Assembly (NCBI GenBank): GCA_004298725.1
Contig: SCQA01000182.1
Coordinates: 1-5,691, forward strand
DNA: 5,691 nt
Source of the DNA: a bacterium
GTDB taxonomy: Bacteria > Desulfobacterota > GWC2-55-46
Direction: 5' to 3'
Part shown: positions 1-5,630 of the stretch, one piece after another
How the letters are laid out: each line of letters begins with the position of its first letter
Numbering within the stretch: position 1 is the stretch's first letter
Made by a program: the position numbers and the translations under genes
Notes under the pieces: generated by a model
The model's database searches: none
The model's input: only the letters and a program-made list of their open reading frames with translations
Told to the model about the DNA's origin: nothing

Positions 1-382
1 GGCGCGCGGATACCCCCTCCTACGAGCTCTTCCTGCACCTGAACGGGGTCGAGCACACAAAGACCAAACCCCGGCATCCGCAGACCAACGGGTGCGTCGA
101 GAAGCTCAACCAGACCGTGCAGGAGGAGTTCTACAAGGTGGCCTTCAGGAAGAAGCTCTACAAGTCCCTTGAGGAGATACAGGCCGACCTTGACGCCTTC
201 ATGGCATGGTACAACAGCGAACGCACCAACCAGGGCCGGTACTGCCAGGGGCGCACCCCGTTGCAGACCTTTTTAGACGGGCAGGAACTCTATCAGCGGT
301 ATGTCTATGAAAATCCTGTGGAGGAAAAGGAGGTGATGATGTAGACTCAGAAGTGTCTTAACCGGGAGACCGACTGTAAACA
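1..382 (+). mobile_element. 3' end of an IS481/IS3-type insertion sequence, cut by the window edge
   Basis: This stretch holds the end of a DDE integrase gene followed by a short non-coding tail. The tail (about 352-382) reads as a typical IS terminus: it ends in tgtaaaca, so an element bounded by 5'-TG...CA-3' would stop at about 382. The exact end is inferred, because the other end of the element lies outside the window and the terminal inverted repeat cannot be paired. The DNA up to about 344 is visibly richer in G and C, with CTG/CTC/GAG-type codons, than the AT-rich sequence that follows, which fits an acquired element. Whether the element is complete cannot be judged from here. Confidence 0.7.
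3..344 (+). CDS. IS481/IS3-type transposase, C-terminal part of the DDE integrase core (partial)
   Basis: This is the C-terminal 113 residues of a transposase that cuts and joins the ends of its insertion sequence. The reading frame is open from the window edge to the TAG at 342-344, so the gene starts upstream of the window; the Met at 117 is internal and not a real start. The segment HPQTNGCVEKLNQT (codons 75-116) is the signature around the catalytic Glu of the rve/DDE fold, with Glu at 99-101. The downstream WYNSERTNQGRYCQGRTPLQTF is the characteristic end of IS481-type transposases (N..R.H..L...TP). The partial first codon ends in GG, which fits the Gly of a DNG motif just upstream; its Asp would then lie about 35 residues before the Glu, the spacing usual for these enzymes. 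Family assignment between IS481 and the related IS3 is from the motif only. It could be functional or a remnant. Confidence 0.85.
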   Translation, partial: RADTPSYELFLHLNGVEHTKTKPRHPQTNGCVEKLNQTVQEEFYKVAFRKKLYKSLEEIQADLDAFMAWYNSERTNQGRYCQGRTPLQTFLDGQELYQRYVYENPVEEKEVMM

Positions 383-460
383 CAAATATCGTTCAGGGCA
401 CTTTGAGGTCAGTAGAGTGTCTTCACCTTTATTGTTTGCGTTGCACCCTGAATTGTAATT

Positions 461-535
461 GTCTCAATCCACGCCCTCGCGCGGGGGGCGACTTGCGGCT
501 CTGTACCCTCAATATCGCCTAATTGGTTTCAATCC
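461..535 (-). CRISPR. Relic of a subtype I-C CRISPR array: one repeat, one spacer, one 10-bp repeat stub
   Basis: Read on the minus strand, 461-492 is a 32-nt unit that starts GTCGCCCCCC and ends GTGGATTGAGAC. This is the layout I recall for subtype I-C repeats (GTCGC...GTGGATTGAAAC), including an internal CGCCC/GGGCG stem (472-476 with 486-490). After a 33-nt spacer (493-525) the sequence GTTTCAATCC recurs at 526-535, matching the repeat end in 10 positions against 9 for the full copy. The period is 65 bp, exactly a 32+33 repeat-spacer unit. The full repeat carries an A-to-G change near its 3' end, as often seen in the last repeat of an array. The second repeat loses homology after 10 bp, and the 25-35 bp before the tRNA terminator leave no room for a leader. 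No further repeat is found between 383 and 460, and no cas genes are present. I read it as the leader-distal end of a decayed array; a free-standing crRNA-like gene is the alternative. Confidence 0.72.
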
Positions 536-570
536 TTAAAATTAGTGAGAAACTACACCTTTAAAAAGAA

Positions 571-602
571 AAGGGGTTACAGGTATTACCCCGTAACCCC
601 TT
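571..602 (-). terminator. Intrinsic terminator of the tRNA-Arg gene
   Basis: A perfect 10-bp stem, AAGGGGTTAC (571-580) with GTAACCCCTT (593-602), encloses a 12-nt loop. On the minus strand it begins 8 bp after the tRNA CCA end and runs into TTTTCTTTTTAAA, a good U-tract. The plus strand also has a T-rich run (gattttatt) after the stem, so the structure may work in both directions and would shield the tRNA from transcription coming from the insertion sequence. Confidence 0.8.
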
Positions 603-610
603 GATTTTAT

Positions 611-687
611 TGGTGCCCCCGAGACGATTCGAACGTCCGGCACGCAGATTAGGAATCTGCTGCTCTATCCATCTGAGCTACGGGGGC
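611..687 (-). tRNA. tRNA-Arg (anticodon CCU)
   Basis: The 77-nt minus-strand sequence folds as a standard cloverleaf. The acceptor stem is GCCCCCG/CGGGGGC, the D arm is GCTC...GAGC, and the anticodon stem GCAGA/TCTGC carries the seven-base loop TTCCTAA. The T arm GGACG/CGTCT (one G-U pair) has the loop TTCGAAT. The discriminator is A and the 3' CCA is encoded. The anticodon CCT (complement at 651-653) reads the codon AGG, for arginine. It has its own promoter and terminator, so it is a single-gene transcription unit. Arg tRNAs of this class are common integration sites for mobile elements, and here the DNA after the tRNA 3' end holds a CRISPR relic and an insertion sequence; however, no duplicated tRNA 3' end (att repeat) is visible in this window. 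Confidence 0.95.
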
Positions 688-709
688 TTATGTGATTTTA
701 CGCCGGATA

Positions 710-739
710 AATATAACAGGTTGAAGATTAACGTGTCAA
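710..739 (-). promoter_or_regulatory. Sigma70-type promoter of tRNA-Arg
   Basis: On the minus strand a perfect -35 box TTGACA (734-739) is separated by 18 bp from TATATT (710-715), a five-of-six match to the -10 consensus. Transcription would start near 703, leaving a leader of about 16 nt before the tRNA 5' end at 687. Position, spacing and match make this the best promoter in the window. Confidence 0.75.
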
Positions 740-800
740 CCTAAAACTCAGCAAAAAAGGCATAACGAAATCAACTTGCCATGTCAATAGCGGTTAAAGC

Positions 801-835
801 ATTAAACGCGGACTTAGCGTAATGCCAAGCCCGCG
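801..835 (-). terminator. Probable intrinsic terminator after the DUF1858-like gene
   Basis: On the minus strand CGCGGGCTT (827-835) can pair with AAGTCCGCG (807-815) through nine base pairs including one G-U, with an 11-nt loop. It is followed by TTTAATGCTTT. It lies 16 bp after the stop codon of the small redox protein gene. The U-tract is interrupted, so it is a moderate rather than strong terminator. Confidence 0.6.
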
Positions 836-850
836 CCTGATACAGCTCAA

Positions 851-1072
851 TTACTTGCTTTCGTCTTTCTTTGCGGCTTCCTTTAACTCGCCGACAAAAG
901 TATTCAAGTCGGTTGAGTGCATGGAGCAAGCCATTGATATAGGCTCGCCGCCAAAAGCCGGGCACGAAAAACAGCCTGAACCAAAGTGCTTTGTAAAGAC
1001 TTCTTTTGTCGAAGGCCACGTTGTAGTAACTTCGCCGGTGGTCATTTCACCGGAAATATTTTCATATGGCAT
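851..1072 (-). CDS. Small DUF1858-like protein (hybrid-cluster-protein-associated redox disulfide type)
   Basis: This 73-residue protein resembles the DUF1858 family (also described as the redox disulfide domain associated with hybrid cluster proteins). Its N-terminal pattern, ISGEMTTGEVTTTWPSTKEVFTKH, matches the family's usual start of a short strand, a 'T.GEV....P....VF..' helix, then G-x-x-C-x-x-C-P. Here the Cys pair is C34 and C37 in GSGCFSCP, suited to a reversible disulfide or metal ligation; C49 is an extra cysteine. The end, TDLNTFVGELKEAAKK, fits the family's last helix. There is no signal peptide or membrane segment, so it should be cytoplasmic. The start is set by a strong AAGGAG Shine-Dalgarno sequence (1080-1085) 7 nt before ATG, and the -10 box at 1111-1116 suggests its own promoter. 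The molecular role of the family is not established; a redox or thiol-switch role is inferred from the cysteines. Overlapping frames on both strands are shadows. Confidence 0.85.
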   Translation of the reverse strand: MPYENISGEMTTGEVTTTWPSTKEVFTKHFGSGCFSCPAFGGEPISMACSMHSTDLNTFVGELKEAAKKDESK

Positions 1073-1079
1073 ATTAAAA

Positions 1080-1116
1080 CTCCTTTCAATTAAGTATTTC
1101 AGCCACTTATATTATA
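1080..1116 (-). promoter_or_regulatory. Promoter -10 box and ribosome binding site of the DUF1858-like gene
   Basis: The minus strand shows a perfect TATAAT (1111-1116) about 39 bp before the start codon, and AAGGAG at 1080-1085. The -35 region (near 1134-1139, TATATT) is poor. The surrounding DNA is very AT-rich, so the -10 call is plausible but not certain; the ribosome binding site is clear. Confidence 0.5.
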
Positions 1117-1153
1117 CAACAACTTACTTTATTAATATATGATTTCTCTCAGG

Positions 1154-1194
1154 AAAAAATCAAGCCGTTCCGCACTAAACATGGCAAGCAACCG
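1154..1194 (-). terminator. Weak candidate terminator of the efflux operon
   Basis: After the RND gene stop, the minus strand has CCGGTTGC (1187-1194) that can pair imperfectly with GCGGAACGG (about 1164-1172), then a run of six T (1154-1159). The stem has bulges, so termination here would be inefficient; read-through into the downstream small gene is possible. No better hairpin is visible between the two genes. Confidence 0.3.
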
Positions 1195-1204
1195 GATATT
1201 GAAT

Positions 1205-4200
1205 TTACGCGCCTGACGCGCCCGCCCCCGAAGCCTTTCCGGAAAAGAGCCTTTTTAATCTCTCGAATAACTTAACATCGTCTAAAACTGAATACACGAC
1301 CGGAATGATGACAAGCGTAACTATAAGACACATCGCCTGCCCTCCCACAATAACAACAGCCATTGACGCCCTTGATGCCGAGCCGTCGCCCTTGCTTAGC
1401 GTAAGAGGGAGCATACCGGCGATAATGGCAAGCGTAGTCATGAGAATAGGCCTTAGCCTAACTTTATTTGCCTGCATCTGCGCCTCAAACTTTTCAATGC
1501 CGCGCGCCCTTAAGGTATTGGTATAGTCAATTTGCAGTATCGCGTTCTTTTTTACCACGCCTATCAGAACGAACATACCCATGATTGAATATATGTTAAG
1601 CGTGTTTCCGGCAAGTATAAGGCTTAGTATTCCAAACGGTATGCTTAGAAATATTGATACCATTATCGTCAGCGGGTGGGTAAAGCTCTCAAACTGCGCC
1701 GCAAGCACCATGTAGATAAATACAAGGCTTAATATGAAAGCTATTATGAAGTTGAAAAACGCCTCTTTCATCAGCTTGCCTCTGCCGATGTACGCGGTAG
1801 TGTAGTCGCCGGGCAGGTTCATCTTGGCTACAATGCCGTTTGCCTCGGTTATGGCTGAGCCAAGAGGTTTTCCATACAGATTGGATATTACAGTGACCTG
1901 CCTTTCCTGAGCGTACCTGTCAATTTGAGCCGGTCCGGTGCCGCTTATAAGAATTGCGACGTTACTTAGCTTTACCGGCTTGCCAGCCGTGCCCGGCACG
2001 GTAAGCTGGCTTATGATGGCTGGGTCTTTCCTGAACTCAGGCATAAGACGAAGCCGTACGTTGTACTGGTCGTCGTCCTTTCTAAAAAGCGTCACCCTTT
2101 CGCCGCCGACCATAGTCCTTAAACTTCCGGCTATGGCATCCACCTTAACGCCGAGGTCGGACGCCTTTTGCCTGTCAATATGCACCTGCACCTCGGGGTG
2201 GCGAAGCGCCTGCCCAGTGTCAGTGTCAACAAAACCTGGTATCTCTTTTAGCTTTTTAATAATAGCGGAGGCGTATTCATCAAGCTTGTTAAGCTCCGGG
2301 CCGCGTATTATAAGGTTAAAAGGAGTTGACTTAAAACCTCCGCCTGAAATCATGTTGATAGTCTGAACGCTAGCGCGCAGTTCCGTGTATTTCTTGAGAA
2401 GCCCTCTTACGTCCTGCATAATCTCAAACTGGCTTCTTTTTCTGTCTGCCATTGGTTTTAAACCAAGGTAAATTGAAGCGTCTGTGACATTGGTAAGGTA
2501 TTGCCCCTTGCCTCCAATGGTAGTGAACATGCGGTTAATTTCGCCAACGGATTTAAGGTCAGCCTCAATGGCTTTAAGTATTGAGTCGGTCTTTTCAATA
2601 GACGAGCCGGGAGGCGTTTCTACGATTACTTCAAACTCGCTTGTGTCGTCGTCAACCACAAACTCGGCCTTAACGATTTTGAAAAGCGGCACAACCGAAA
2701 AAAATATCAACACCGCCGCTACAATCGTTATAACCTTGTGGGTTAAGCACCAATGCAACAGCTGTAAATAGAACCTTTCAAAAAACCCGTATAACTTTGA
2801 TCCCTTCTTATGCTTTTCTATCTCATCAGCGGTTTTGCGCTTCAAAATCCTTGAAGACAGCATCGGCGTAAGCGTAAAGGCTACAAGCAGTGAAATCATT
2901 ATGGCGAACGTGGCCGTAAGGCCGAAGCTCTTCCAAAACCGGCCCACAAGGCCTGACATAAACGCCACAGGCAAAAATATGACGACAAGCGATAGAGTAG
3001 TGGCCATTACGGCAAGCGCGATTTCTTTTGTGCCGTACAGCGCGGCCTCCATGGGGCTTCTGTTCTCTTCATCCATGTGCCTGAAGATATTTTCAACGAC
3101 AATAATGGCGTCGTCTATCACTATGCCGGTGCAAACCGAAAGGGCAAGAAGCGTCATGTTGTTAAGCGTAAAATCCATGTACCTTAAAAGCGTAAACGTG
3201 CCTATTATAGACGCTGGAATGGCCACGGCGGAAATGAACGCCGTGCGAATATCGCGTATAAACAGCAGTATTATAATGCTTGCGAGTATGGCGCCGAGTA
3301 TTAAATGCTCCTCAACCTGCGATATGGATTTTTTTATGAACTTTGACTGATCGGTGACAATTTCCATCTGCATATCCCGAGGAAGCGAGGCCTTTATTTC
3401 AGCCATCTTTTCCTTAACGCCCGCAACAACCTCGACGGTATTCGTGCCGGACTGTTTTCTAACTACAAGCGCCACGGCGCTTTGTCCGTCAAGCCTTGAA
3501 ATGGACCGCGCTTCTTCCTCGCTGTCTTCAACCCTGCCAATATCTTTTACGCGTAGCGGTGCGCCCTTATAATCGGCTACAATAAGGTCTAAAAAGTCGT
3601 CCACGCGCTCAATTCTGCCCATAGTGCGTAGCCCTTCTTCGCGCGCCTGCCATGTTATCCTGCCGCCTGGCACCTCGGCATTTTGCCGTCTGAGAGCGTC
3701 CTTTACAGTCTGAATGGATAGGCCGTAAGCCGACAGCCGGTTAGGGTCGATAAGAACGTTTATTTCCCTTTTTCTTCCTCCGACAATAGTTATCGCGCCG
3801 ACATTTTTAACGACCTCAAGCTGGCGCTTGATTCTTTTATCCGCAAGTTCCGTAACCTCTTTGGGAGAACGCTTGCCGGAAACCACTATTGTAAGCACCG
3901 GAGCCGAGTCAGGGTCGAATTTTTCAATAACAGGCGCGTCCGTGCCCGGAGGAAACTGGGCAAGTATAGTGGAAACCTTGTCCCTTACTTCGTTTGACGC
4001 CACATCGACGTTCTTCTCAAGCAAAAAACTCGCGAATATCTGCGACTGCCCCTCAATAGTGGTAGAGCGCAGTTCGTCAACGCCGCTTATCGTGTTGACA
4101 ACTTCTTCTATGCGCTTCGTTATCTGGCTTTCAATCTCTTCAGGCGAGGCGCCTTCAAGCCGCGTGGTGACCGTTATGGTGGGTATGTCAACCTTAGGAA

Positions 4201-4309
4201 AGAGGTCAACGCCAATTTCGCGGAGCGAAGCAATGCCCAAAACCACAAGGCTCATTATGAGCATTATGGTAAAGACCGGCCTTTTTATGCAGATTTCGTA
4301 TAATGACAT
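1205..4309 (-). CDS. RND multidrug efflux pump, inner-membrane permease (HAE1/AcrB type)
   Basis: A proton-driven exporter of the resistance-nodulation-division family, acting as a trimer in the inner membrane with its adaptor and an outer-membrane channel. The 1034-residue length is normal for the family. The start MSLYEICIKRPVF is typical, with TM1 at about 12-30. The first periplasmic porter region spans about 31-335, TM2-6 about 336-485, TM7 about 525-545, the second porter region about 546-850, and TM8-12 about 851-1008. In TM4, GIVIDDAIIVVEN places the proton-relay pair at D399-D400, matching AcrB D407-D408. In TM10, VVKKNAIL supplies K921, matching AcrB K940, so the pump should be competent. 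The tail ends in a Gly/Ala/Ser-rich SGKASGAGASGA. An in-frame TAA six codons upstream fixes the ATG start, although the ribosome site (AAAAAGGCG) is weak. The adaptor gene lies 83 bp upstream on the same strand. The substrate cannot be read from the sequence; the Asp-Asp motif favours organic compounds over metal export. Confidence 0.95.
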   Translation of the reverse strand: MSLYEICIKRPVFTIMLIMSLVVLGIASLREIGVDLFPKVDIPTITVTTRLEGASPEEIESQITKRIEEVVNTISGVDELRSTTIEGQSQIFASFLLEKNVDVASNEVRDKVSTILAQFPPGTDAPVIEKFDPDSAPVLTIVVSGKRSPKEVTELADKRIKRQLEVVKNVGAITIVGGRKREINVLIDPNRLSAYGLSIQTVKDALRRQNAEVPGGRITWQAREEGLRTMGRIERVDDFLDLIVADYKGAPLRVKDIGRVEDSEEEARSISRLDGQSAVALVVRKQSGTNTVEVVAGVKEKMAEIKASLPRDMQMEIVTDQSKFIKKSISQVEEHLILGAILASIIILLFIRDIRTAFISAVAIPASIIGTFTLLRYMDFTLNNMTLLALSVCTGIVIDDAIIVVENIFRHMDEENRSPMEAALYGTKEIALAVMATTLSLVVIFLPVAFMSGLVGRFWKSFGLTATFAIMISLLVAFTLTPMLSSRILKRKTADEIEKHKKGSKLYGFFERFYLQLLHWCLTHKVITIVAAVLIFFSVVPLFKIVKAEFVVDDDTSEFEVIVETPPGSSIEKTDSILKAIEADLKSVGEINRMFTTIGGKGQYLTNVTDASIYLGLKPMADRKRSQFEIMQDVRGLLKKYTELRASVQTINMISGGGFKSTPFNLIIRGPELNKLDEYASAIIKKLKEIPGFVDTDTGQALRHPEVQVHIDRQKASDLGVKVDAIAGSLRTMVGGERVTLFRKDDDQYNVRLRLMPEFRKDPAIISQLTVPGTAGKPVKLSNVAILISGTGPAQIDRYAQERQVTVISNLYGKPLGSAITEANGIVAKMNLPGDYTTAYIGRGKLMKEAFFNFIIAFILSLVFIYMVLAAQFESFTHPLTIMVSIFLSIPFGILSLILAGNTLNIYSIMGMFVLIGVVKKNAILQIDYTNTLRARGIEKFEAQMQANKVRLRPILMTTLAIIAGMLPLTLSKGDGSASRASMAVVIVGGQAMCLIVTLVIIPVVYSVLDDVKLFERLKRLFSGKASGAGASGA

Positions 4310-4363
4310 GGCTCTGTCGCCTTTTTAAGTTTTAAAGAATGTTTAGCGGTTTTTCTCTTTTTT

Positions 4364-4384
4364 TCACTATTCTCTATTCACTAT
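4364..4384. repeat. Three tandem 7-bp units between the two efflux genes
   Basis: The plus strand reads TCACTAT, TCTCTAT, TCACTAT: three head-to-tail heptamers with a single change in the middle copy. They lie in the 83-bp gap between the adaptor stop and the pump start, in pyrimidine-rich DNA. They resemble the short tandemly repeated heptamers (STRR) described from cyanobacteria, but the unit differs. Confidence 0.7.
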
Positions 4385-4392
4385 CTTTTAAA

Positions 4393-5547
4393 TCATTTTT
4401 GCTTGACGCTTACGCTTGCGCCGTCAAAGAGATTTAAAAGATTTGTTGTCGCTACAATATCCCCTTCCTTCACGTCGGCATTTATCTCTATCATGTCGGC
4501 TTGCCTTGCGCCGGTCTTTACAAGACGCTCGGACGCGGTCGAGTCTTTAATCACGAAAACTTTTACAACGCCGGCGTTGGACAACACTGCCTGCTCCGGA
4601 ACAAAAACAGCCTTGTCGGCCGTGAGCGTGCGTATAAGACCTCGCGCGAAGTAGCCGGGCTTTAAAACGCCGTCTGCGTTCGGCACGGTTGCTTCTATTT
4701 CAAGCGTGCGCGTCTCCGGCGATACGGCAGGGCTTATGCGCGACAGCTTGCCTTTGAATATCGTGTCTTTAAACGCTTCAACGTATAAAGAAACTTCCGA
4801 GCCGGTCTTTATCTGAGGCACAAAAACTTCCGGCACCGTGCCTCGGAATTTAAGCGTCTGCGTGGCCACTACAACAAAAACAGGCGTTCTTTCCCTCACG
4901 GTTTCGCCGGCGGATACAAACCTTTTACTGACCTCGCCGGAAATGGGCGACTTTATAACAGTATCCGCAAGGCGTTTTTTCGCGAGGTTCTGTTTTGCGA
5001 TTGACTGCTCAAGCCTTGATTCATACTCTTTTAACTCGGCTGTAGCAACGTCATACTGCATCTTTGCGCTGTCAAACTGGCTTGCGGATACCATGCCTTG
5101 CTTAAACAAGCCGTCATACCTTTCAAATGTGGCTTTCGCGTCAAAAGCGCGCGCCCTGCCCTTGTCAACTGTCTTTATGTTTGTAACGTGCGCGGCGTCG
5201 GCGTCGGCAAGGTTAAGCTTTGCCTCACGCTGGTCGAGTATCGCAAGCGTATCGCCTACCTTGACTTTGTCGCCGAGATCGGCTTGCATCTTTTCCATTG
5301 TGCCGGATATTTCGTTTGATACGGTAACTTCGTCCGAAGCAAAAAGAGTGCCTATCGCCTCAACCGACCTGTCAACAGACTTGGATATTGCCGCTTCGGT
5401 AACTACCGCAATCAGCTGTTGCCCCTGCTGTTTTTCGGCGTTGCCGCTCTTGTCGCCTGAACAGCCCGAGATAACGGCTATTAGAGCCGCCGTAATAACA
5501 ACTGAAGCTAAAATACGCCAGCCCGCCCGTCTGTCTTTACCCGTCAT
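4393..5547 (-). CDS. RND efflux adaptor, periplasmic membrane-fusion lipoprotein (AcrA/MexA-like)
   Basis: This 384-residue adaptor links the RND pump to an outer-membrane channel across the periplasm. The N-terminus has basic residues, a hydrophobic stretch (11-27) and a lipobox VISGC with the lipidated cysteine at C29, followed by Ser. The order of parts is that of the family. The first lipoyl half is at about 73-105 (VSNEISGTMEKMQADLGDKVKVGD). An alpha-helical hairpin follows at about 107-195, and the second lipoyl half at about 196-226 (VIKSPISGEVSKRFVSAGETV). The beta-barrel is at about 230-310 and a membrane-proximal domain at about 313-384. The hairpin tip contains R143-x3-L147-x6-S154, the motif reported for adaptors that dock to TolC-type channels, so a TolC-like partner is expected; none is encoded here. 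GGAG lies 7 nt before ATG and an in-frame TGA two codons upstream fixes the start. It is the first gene of the operon within this window, 83 bp ahead of the pump gene. Confidence 0.93.
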   Translation of the reverse strand: MTGKDRRAGWRILASVVITAALIAVISGCSGDKSGNAEKQQGQQLIAVVTEAAISKSVDRSVEAIGTLFASDEVTVSNEISGTMEKMQADLGDKVKVGDTLAILDQREAKLNLADADAAHVTNIKTVDKGRARAFDAKATFERYDGLFKQGMVSASQFDSAKMQYDVATAELKEYESRLEQSIAKQNLAKKRLADTVIKSPISGEVSKRFVSAGETVRERTPVFVVVATQTLKFRGTVPEVFVPQIKTGSEVSLYVEAFKDTIFKGKLSRISPAVSPETRTLEIEATVPNADGVLKPGYFARGLIRTLTADKAVFVPEQAVLSNAGVVKVFVIKDSTASERLVKTGARQADMIEINADVKEGDIVATTNLLNLFDGASVSVKQK

Positions 5548-5554
5548 AGGTCAA

Positions 5555-5558
5555 CTCC
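5555..5558 (-). promoter_or_regulatory. Ribosome binding site of the adaptor gene
   Basis: GGAG on the minus strand sits 7 nt before the ATG at 5547. It abuts the heptamer repeat tract on its upstream side, so the repeats would be in the 5' untranslated mRNA if transcription starts upstream of them. Confidence 0.7.
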
Positions 5559-5559
5559 A

Positions 5560-5580
5560 TTATCAGTTATCGGTTATCAG
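5560..5580. repeat. Three tandem 7-bp units just upstream of the adaptor gene
   Basis: The plus strand reads TTATCAG, TTATCGG, TTATCAG, again three heptamers with one changed base in the middle copy. A partial match (TGAGTTATAG) follows. The tract ends one base from the GGAG ribosome binding site of the adaptor gene. The same A-B-A plan is seen at 4364-4384 with a different unit. Confidence 0.75.
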
Positions 5581-5596
5581 TGAGTTATAGATCTAC

Positions 5597-5610
5597 GCGC
5601 CACTCGGCGC
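5597..5610. other. Small perfect hairpin upstream of the adaptor gene
   Basis: GCGCC (5597-5601) and GGCGC (5606-5610) form a five-bp stem with a four-base loop. On the plus strand it is followed by TTTATTAGTT, giving the shape of a weak terminator, but no plus-strand gene precedes it. On the minus strand it would lie in the leader or promoter region of the efflux operon. A TATAAC (5584-5589, minus strand) just downstream of it could be a -10 box, but no good -35 box accompanies it. Confidence 0.4.
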
Positions 5611-5630
5611 TTTATTAGTTAAGCTTTGTA

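Noticed and set aside
396..427. Expected position of a further CRISPR repeat one period beyond the full copy
   Set aside because: The sequence shows no similarity to the repeat, so 461-492 is taken as the terminal repeat.
611..660. Possible integrative-element attachment site at the tRNA-Arg 3' end
   Set aside because: No second copy of the tRNA 3' end and no tyrosine integrase are visible in the window.
771..1019. Open frame of 82 codons on the minus strand overlapping the DUF1858-like gene
   Set aside because: It lies in another frame of a gene with a clear family match and a strong ribosome site; its product is rich in Arg, Trp and Tyr with no recognisable motif, and it runs through the terminator hairpin.
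1087..1094. Near-match of the spacer seed (7 of 8) in the 5' leader of the DUF1858-like gene
   Set aside because: Identity stops after the seed and the flanking bases are not the expected TTC PAM in this register; such a short AT-rich match is expected by chance.
822..1142. 106-codon plus-strand frame
   Set aside because: It is antisense to the DUF1858-like gene and its promoter, with no family resemblance and no convincing ribosome site.
4838..5590. 250-codon plus-strand frame antisense to the adaptor gene
   Set aside because: Its length comes from the codon bias of the adaptor on the opposite strand; the Ser/Ala/Thr-rich product has no motif, and the end runs into the heptamer repeats.
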